Source of the DNA: Durusdinium trenchii | Lineage: Eukaryota; Sar; Dinophyceae; Suessiales; Symbiodiniaceae | Direction of reading: 5' to 3' | Length of the DNA: 64,000 nucleotides | Assembly (NCBI GenBank): GCA_963970005.1 | Contig: CAXAMN010008335.1 | Coordinates: forward strand, 921,020 to 985,019 | Shown here: positions 57,306 through 64,000 of the stretch, in pieces | How the letters are laid out: each line of letters starts with the position of its first letter | Position numbering within the stretch: position 1 is the first letter of the stretch | Translations under genes and position numbers: made by a program | Notes under the pieces: generated by a model | Told to the model about the DNA's origin: nothing | Databases searched by the model: none | The model's input: only the letters and a program-made list of their open reading frames with translations

Positions 57306-60300
57306 CTGAAGAAGAAAAACCCAACAAAGATCCACTTCTGCCAACATCAGATTACTGAACTCAAACGCATCAAGACATATGGACACATAGTTTGAGGCCC
57401 AACAAGCGGGGAAAAAGAATGAACCCCACTGCTATTCAAATACCAAGATCACGTGATTGGGCACCAGGCCAGGGATAGCTATTCAACCCACCCCTCCAAA
57501 TCCCAGCCCACCTCACACCAAAACTCTCCGACAGCCAGTCTTGGTGCCTCCTCGGGTGCCCATTCGGAGGGCTCCTGCGGGCCAATCTCCGACAGCTCCA
57601 TCACCGCGCAAATCCTTGGTGCCCGAATGGGGATGCGTGTTTCTGGGTGGGGGAGCGGTGATGGCATAGGGAATGGGGTCACTTCGGGGGGGGCATGGCT
57701 GACCTAAGGTGACAGTGAAAGCAGTTTCCTTTTTTGGGCAGGAAGGTTCGCCCCGAACAGAAGATTGCGGCTACACGGTGACTTGGGCAAGGCATGTGCA
57801 CGGTCACTTCGGGCAATGCACGTGCGCTGATACGCTGATACAGCATTACACCTGCATATATAGGAAAACATTCTTGGCACTGTTCCTCTCATTTGTGTAA
57901 TCATCTCCTCCAAAAAAAGGATAGAAAAATCCTCTAACAATTGTTGCTACAAGACGGCAAGAGCATGCACCCCCGCAGGTGTTGTCATTTCTACGAGGTT
58001 TGGTTTCTAGAAAGAATGGGGCTTGGACCCGTTTTGCTGGGTGCATCATCGACGTCCAATGCACTGATCGAAAGCCGGTTTTTGACTGATGGATCGGTCG
58101 TCTTCGCTGAAACGCCGTCCATGGAGGTCCATTCGCTGCGGGACACGAAATCAACCGCCCTTCTCACCGACCGGTGCGAGTTTATTGCGTGCCCAAGCGA
58201 CAGCACGATCGTGCCAACACGCATGCTCCTTGGCGAGGAGGCAGGTGGGGTGAGGCCTGGGTGGGGGGAGGTCTGTTTCAAGAAGGCCACCCCAGGAACG
58301 CCCTAAACAGACCTGCTGCAGGTTTCTATGGTCGATGTCCATCATCCGGTCCGGATGTCCCTCAGTTGTTGGGATTCTGTGCCACAGGGTGTTCAGGCCT
58401 TTTTGGAAATCATGTTACAATTGACGGATGGTCATTTTGAGCACTAATCAGGTCCAACAATGTTCAAAAGGATGCTGCCAGAATGTTCTACGTTTTCGCA
58501 ACGACAATTTGAAGGAATTGAAATACCTGCACCAGGCTCTTTCAGTTCAGGATCCTTGCACATGTTCAAAGGTTCCCCCCGCCAGCTCTCACCATGCCAC
58601 TGGCCAACCAGCCCGAACGCCATTCTGCGCACAGTTTTCTTCAGCAAGGGCACTTCGTGTAATACTTCATCCCCAGGAGCGTCTGCCAAAGCATATTCCC
58701 CAGCAAGTTCGCTCCGGTCTGGATCGGCATGACCTAGGTCACACTGGTTTTTGCAGCGTGGCCATACAACCCAGTGCGGGTTGGTCCAACGGCACAGGAA
58801 CTACTTCAATGTTTGAGTCGGGTGCCATCTACGATGCCCCCGCCCTCGGTTGAATGATGAATACTAGATGGTGTTGTCAAAATTGGATGCCTTCACATTT
58901 AATAACTTCACTCAAGCCAGGTGCGGTGGCAACTGCCCCACCAAGCGCCGTTGATGCCAGGAACATGCCAATGCCTGCGCTCATGTGCCACAAACATGCC
59001 CAACAGCAGCACAGCCGGCTGGGTGGCTGGTTCCGTGCAGCATTTGGTGGCTCAACGCGCGTAGAAAATAAACGGCAACAGCCTATAATACCTATGGCAA
59101 TTCTGCTAGGGGGTCTAACCCACTTTATAGATATAACATTGTGACTTTTACCCCCTGTGGGACTATATGTAAACTTAACCCTAAATGCAAATATACAAAA
59201 TCGCCTCCCCCCAACCTACTTGGAGACATGTATGGACATGCTTTGGACGGATCAGCGTGGAAGATTACAGCTTGGGTCCCACCCCCTTTCCGCTTAATAA
59301 ACCTGTCTTTGGGTGGATTCCCCTGGGTTTCTGAAGCCATCAGCCTCAAACCTCCTAGGATTTGAAGCACAAAAGTAAACACTTTCTTAACCTTCTATAA
59401 AGCAATATAAAAACATAGTAAAACACCTTTGATGACTCTAGGTGCTCTGGCTTGGAACGTTTTGGCTCTATAAACTGGGAGACCTACCCCCTGCTTGTTC
59501 ATAGTTCAATTACGTGTGTACTGGTCCTGGTAGTATGGGCTGACACATATGCATATAAAAAGGCGAGCAAGATCTCTGACATTCTATGATTGACGGTTTG
59601 AACTTCGATACAAGTTTTGTATACCTATTTTCTTGCAACTGCGAATGTGGTTTTGGATCAAGAAGATCTCTGTCAAGAGAGCATCTTGTTTTTGATACCA
59701 CCCCTTTGAGGGGTCTATTGCCTAAAACGTTTTATGAACATATAAACCCCCCCAAATTTATAGTGGGTAATGAGGGTAATGCCACGGAGATGGCCTATAT
59801 GTTCCCGTTTGTCAAAGCAAGGCGCAAACAGTGTCACCAAAACCCGATTCCACCCTCCTGTGATGTTCAAGATGAAGCACGCGAACACGAAGCCCATGCT
59901 TTGGCACCTGGTCCACTCCTGCAATCCAAAATTTGAAGAAAAAACACACTTCAGGTCCAGGTTGCGCGCAACTATTTCAACGGTTGCGGAAGTGAAGTTG
60001 AAGAAGGAAACGTCATTTGTACACAAAGCATCACTGGCACATGCCCGAATGACCACTCTGAGCGACGCTTGTCCTTGCCAGACCGCCGCTTGAACTCAGA
60101 CCAAGCCATCACATTGGCGCCAGATGAGGACAAAAACCCTCCAAACCCCGCCAGCACCAAGAAAAATGCCATGGAAGGTCCTGCCTCAGAAGGCGCACGG
60201 CAGCACAGGTATGTAAACAGTTGTTTTATTCTTTTTTGTGACCTAATCACCACACCCGCCTTCGCCGCCAACACTTCGGAATCCATGGCTGCACAACTGC

Positions 60301-61236
60301 CACCACGTGGATTTCAACACAGCGCCCAAGAATTCAAAGGCCGTCGGCATGTGGAATGAAACAGCGCCAAGCCAAAATTTGACTCTGTCCACCTTCAACT
60401 TGGTTTTGGGGCTTTGGTGGATGGCCACTTTCAATGCCTGATCTCCGCATGGCAGTCTTGTTCATTCCTGTTACGGACTGCCTGCCTGCACAACAACTGG
60501 CTGAAACTTAATAAAGCTCAAAGGTTCCCTAAGGATTCTGGAAATGCCAGCGGTGAAACACACAAAGTTTTCAGCTGAGAAAAAACTCTTCCACATGCCA
60601 ACTACCAATAGTCACTGAACGTCGACCAGCCAGTCAACTACAAATACGCCTTTAAAATAATGTTCGCTGTTTTTCAATCAAAAAACGATGTTTTTTTGAC
60701 GTTTTCGGCTCATTAACGAACACATGACCTGGATCATACTGGAACACAAAAAATCCTGTAACCCCGTCTCCGCACCAAAGCTGTAGGAACGATAGAAAGA
60801 TACATGGATCGATAGATACATAGAGAGATAGAGGAGGCATATTTGGTTGGTTAGACATTTTTGCTTAAAATATTGATTTCGTGGCAGGTGCGGATGCCGG
60901 GGATGAAGTGCAGATTTCGTGGTGCGGGGGGGTTGGGGGGGCCCCCCCCCCCCCCCCCCAGCAACACACCAGATCCAAAGGTGAGCAGCTCGTGCTTGCT
61001 TGCTTGCTTGCTTCCTTGCTTGTTGGTTTGCTTCCTTGTTTGCTTTGCAAAGCATATATCGAATCCACGAAGGACCAGAGGACCAAGGGACTAGCGGACC
61101 AGTGGACCAGCGGACTGCAGGGGACCAGCGGACCAGGGGACCAGCGGACCAGAGGACCAGAGGACCAGGGGACCAGCGGACCAGAGGACACACACGAGCT
61201 TGGACGATCAAACCAAATTGCAGTAATTCCACGGGC
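57306..61236. other. unassigned stretch with partly AT-rich sequence
   Basis: About 3.9 kb without a recognised gene. At 58735-58519 (minus) an unusually protein-like frame encodes LADAPGDEVLHEVPLLKKTV with no clear splice borders. From 58860 to 59770 the sequence is visibly richer in A and T than its surroundings. On its plus strand it carries frames such as LLGDMYGHALDGSAWKITAW and FDTTPLRGLLPKTFYEHINP. None matches a family I know. Confidence 0.4.
61065..61195. repeat. GGACCAG-type irregular tandem repeat
   Basis: Units GACCAGCG, GACCAGAG and GACCAGGG alternate for about 130 bases on the plus strand, after a GCTT tetranucleotide run at 60993-61025. Confidence 0.9.
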
Positions 61237-62864
61237 TCAAGATTCCAACTCCTGCGGTTCGAAAAAAAATGGGTTAGGGCGCAGTGACGCATTTAAGTCA
61301 CCACTGCAGAATAATGCCATGGGGCCACACGCAATCACAGCTCCAATTTCAGGAGCAAAAAACACCAAACACAAAACATTGTGCCCTTTGGCGGTTCGGA
61401 TAGAAAGAGCTGGGACATACCCTTGCTTTGTCATAGCAAGGCCTAATTCATCGCGAATGGTGCTCGCGCTGCGAATGTGAGCGTGGCTGACCCGCGTGCA
61501 ATGGATGGCTGGAGCGGGCACCATTGCTCGGCGACGCGCTTTGCCCAGGACACGTAAAAGTTCAGCAGCCTCTGCACTCCACTGCTGCCCCCTTTCCGTT
61601 GCCAAGACAACTATATATTCGAGTTTTGGCCTGTCGCACTGCCCTTAGCGGCTGCTTGTCGCAATGTTCGAGTCAGAAACCATGACGTGCGTTGCTACAC
61701 TCGCCCCTGCTTCTCTTCACATGCGGGCTGCGGCACTTTCCAATGGCCCCGGCTTTGCTTCCCAGGGCCCTGATGTAGCATTCGCCAATAGAGTCAAAAG
61801 GGCGACACTAAAGCCAAGCCGCCTGCAAATCGTCCAAGGCGGGGAGGCGTGTCAGCAGAGTGTGCTGGGCTGCGTTGCTGGTTTGCAGCTGGCGAGCTAT
61901 GAACTGATTAACTCTTGGTGAGCCCAGATGGTGCCTTGCTGGTGTCGTGGGACGCTGGTCCCGCTCTAAAGGGCGCAGCCCCTTCCAGAAACGAGTTTTC
62001 CCACTGTTGAGTATGCGGGTGTGGATCGGAAGCTCACGGCCGGAGGGCGCGAGCGTAGATGCCGTCCAGGTACGCAAGCAATAGCTCTGTGGGGTGATTG
62101 TCGTTGGGTGGCTTGGGCTGCTCTTTGTCCCCGCACAAAGAAAAACTGGCATTAAGGGATCCCCTTGTTTGCCCCCTTCTGCTTGGCGGATTGGGTGCGG
62201 ACGGCCTTGGTTGTCATGCCACACGTGTTGCGAAAGCTGGCCGTAAAAAAGGCTAACGAAGGACAAACTTCGGTTAAGGGGCGAGGTAACATGGAACCTT
62301 GTGGGGTGCTTGTCGTATGCACCTATGCTATCGACGGAAAGCACCGTGTGGGTGGGATTGGCCTCGGTTGCGGCCGTGAAGGTGTGGATGACTGCCCGTA
62401 CCCGCCCTTTTGGCCACTGGATGGAGGGATGGATGGACGGATGGGCCCAGACAATGTGTGTGCCAGGCTCCCGGAAACCAGCGACGAAGCACATCCCCGA
62501 TAACGATCCCCGCGCACGGCCGTTAGCTTCTTGGAGTGCCACGATCCGCCCAACCCGATGCAGGGAACCATGGCTGCGGGCACCCTGGTTTGCGGAAGTT
62601 GGCGTGCCACGGCGGTGAGCCGTTGTCTGGTCCCTTCGTCAGTCGGAGGGTATCTGCTGTGAGGCTTGGTGGGCCCGGCGCTGTCCCGCTGTTGAGCGCC
62701 GTTTGTGGATGGCGGTGGGGCTGGTGGCCTGATATGGCTCCGCAGGTCGGCGGGCAGGGGCGCGCAGTTACTGGATATTTTTGCCTGACGCCAGTGCACA
62801 TGTCCTTCCAACAATCCACGCCCACCTCATCCAAGCTGTCCACACGCAATACCTCACATTGCAC
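61237..62864 (-). mobile_element. decayed non-LTR retrotransposon with reverse-transcriptase remnants
   Basis: The minus frame 62542-61808 contains reverse-transcriptase blocks. They are LQEANGRARGSLSG, then VLSVDSIGAYD (motif A, first catalytic Asp), then QAEGGKQGDPLMPVFL (motif B). After them comes the post-palm LGSPRVNQFIARQLQ to LPALDDLQAAWL region typical of dinoflagellate LINE-like elements. The motif C box is out of frame relative to this ORF and reads YLDG at 62072-62061 instead of YxDD. A further frame at 61605-61237 (WSAEAAELLRVLGKARRRAM) matches the downstream region seen in such elements. Upstream coding sequence to about 62864 is frameshifted. Element ends and target-site duplications were not identified. 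Confidence 0.75.
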
Positions 62865-63600
62865 AAATTCGCTTCATTAACCTTAGCCTGGAGGTTTGGG
62901 CCACAAAGAATCATCGCTTCAGAAAAATGTGATTGTTGCCACAGCGCGGAGGGGTGCCCTCATCCCACTACTCGATCACACGCTGCGGGGGCCGCTCGAG
63001 AAACTAGAGCTAATCTTTTGGAAGTCCTAGCGCGCAAGTGCGCATAGCACCTGAGCCGATCAGCAGCTGTAGCCTGATACCCAAACGGGCAAGGGATCAA
63101 AAAAAAAAAATGCATCAAAAAACAAATATAATTCAGGGTATCAAGAAAAAAACAAAAATGAATCAATAAAAAAATAAACGGACCCAAACGAGTGGAGGGA
63201 AGCGCAATAGTCCAACTCGAAGCAGTGATCAAAAGAAAAACAAAAACGCATCAAAAAAAAACAAAAACTAAATCAACCTACACGGATACCTTGGATTGTC
63301 CTGTAGGGCCCTTGGGTCGAGACCAACCTATCCACTACAACGGTCGGCCTCTGCCCTCTGTGTTCGGTTCGAAATTGCCAAGAATTCAAAAGATAAGGTG
63401 TTTCAGGTTTTGGAGATTCAAGAGGTCACGGTTGAGAACAGGACGCCTACATCTACAAAGATCCAAAGGCCTCGACATCCAGACAGATCTAGTGTAAAGG
63501 TGTAGAGTCTAGAGACCCACAAAATCTTGCAGAGGTTCAGATCCAGCTCTTCCAAAATTTTACTGGCGTGCTAGAATGGAATGGCTTTCTGCCCTCTAAC
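62865..63600. other. spacer with A-rich stretches
   Basis: At 63095-63275 several A tracts are interspersed with GCATCAAAAAA or GAATCAATAAAA units. No gene recognised. Confidence 0.6.
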
Positions 63601-63644
63601 CTTTACTACTGTACATTCGGGTGGCTTACAGAAGGGCGGCGCCG

Positions 63645-63770
63645 CAGCCGCGCACACGGATTCAACTCAACTGCGCACACACATTTATCGGCACTTGTGC
63701 CTCATCTGCGCACACACTTGTTAACTCAGCGTGCGCACACCCGACCATGGGGAGTCAAGTGCGCACACAG
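63645..63770. repeat. interspersed GCGCACAC motif
   Basis: The motif GCGCACAC recurs five times at 20-40 base spacing on the plus strand. It may be a decayed minisatellite. Confidence 0.7.
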
Positions 63771-63784
63771 GCCCTTTCCCGAAT

Positions 63785-64000
63785 GTTGCTGCGTATTCCA
63801 AATTTCACCCTGCGTTGCTCACTTAAAAGGGTAGTCAACTTGGAATAGCCACTTCCTTGTCTATTTTTGTTACTCTCCAGTGGCTCACCAAGGGGTGAGT
63901 CAACTTGGAATGAGCACTTCCTTCTCTAAATTTTGCCCCTGCATTGCCCACAAAGGGTGAGTCAAGTTGAAATGGCAACATCCTTCTCTAAATTTTACCC
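63785..64000. repeat. tandem repeat of about 63 bases at the right edge
   Basis: Units beginning GGGTAGTCAACTTGG (63827), GGTGAGTCAACTTGG (63893) and GGTGAGTCAAGTTG (63956) each continue with an ACTTCC/ACATCC then TCTCTAAATTT block and CATTGCCCAC. The array continues past the window end. Confidence 0.85.

Noticed and set aside
57941-58306. Plus-strand frame with ESRFLTDGSVVFAETPSMEV
   Set aside because: The complementary minus frame is equally plausible and neither matches a known family, so no strand could be chosen.

Overview
The window looks like nuclear DNA of a photosynthetic dinoflagellate, most likely of the Symbiodiniaceae/Suessiales type. Every gene I could piece together lies on the minus strand and is split into many short exons. 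The introns almost all end AG before an exon that starts with G, and their 5' ends are GT, GC or GA in roughly equal use. That donor/acceptor pattern, one-way gene order, a plastid-targeting peptide with an FVPTP motif and a relic of the dinoflagellate spliced leader all point the same way. No bacterial operon, CRISPR array or rRNA gene was seen. Exon borders below were read by eye from conserved protein motifs plus reading-phase continuity. They are inferences unless an RNA read confirms them.

Layout, right to left along the minus strand. 61.2-62.9 kb: a decayed non-LTR retrotransposon. 57-60.5 kb: unassigned sequence, partly AT-rich. 54.2-56.2 kb: a polytopic membrane protein, with further candidate exons at 52.9-53.6 kb. 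50.9-52.0 kb: a broken membrane-anchored aspartic protease. 46.1-50.2 kb: a complete CYP86-clan cytochrome P450. 43.2-45.7 kb: candidate exons of an unknown gene. 30.6-38.4 kb: an 11-exon HAD-family phosphatase (HDHD2/LHPP type), whose 3.3 kb intron holds a complete four-exon gene for a plastid-targeted PsbY-like photosystem II protein on the same strand. 24.0-26.9 kb: a TBCC/RP2-domain protein. 14.0-22.8 kb: isocitrate lyase copy B. 8.9-13.1 kb: a SUMO-specific (Ulp1/SENP) cysteine protease. 0.3-5.3 kb: isocitrate lyase copy A, running off the left edge.

Functionally this is a mixed neighbourhood: glyoxylate cycle (two isocitrate lyases), fatty-acid-type P450, SUMO removal, photosystem II. 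I see no sign that the genes form one pathway. The two isocitrate lyase copies are the most informative pair. They share exon sequence and most intron positions, but one intron is present in A and absent in B, and donor dinucleotides differ at three matching sites.

Introns and spacers carry several families of 60-130 bp elements with terminal inverted repeats, many microsatellites, and a 400-base assembly gap inside a CT repeat at 8.2-8.6 kb.
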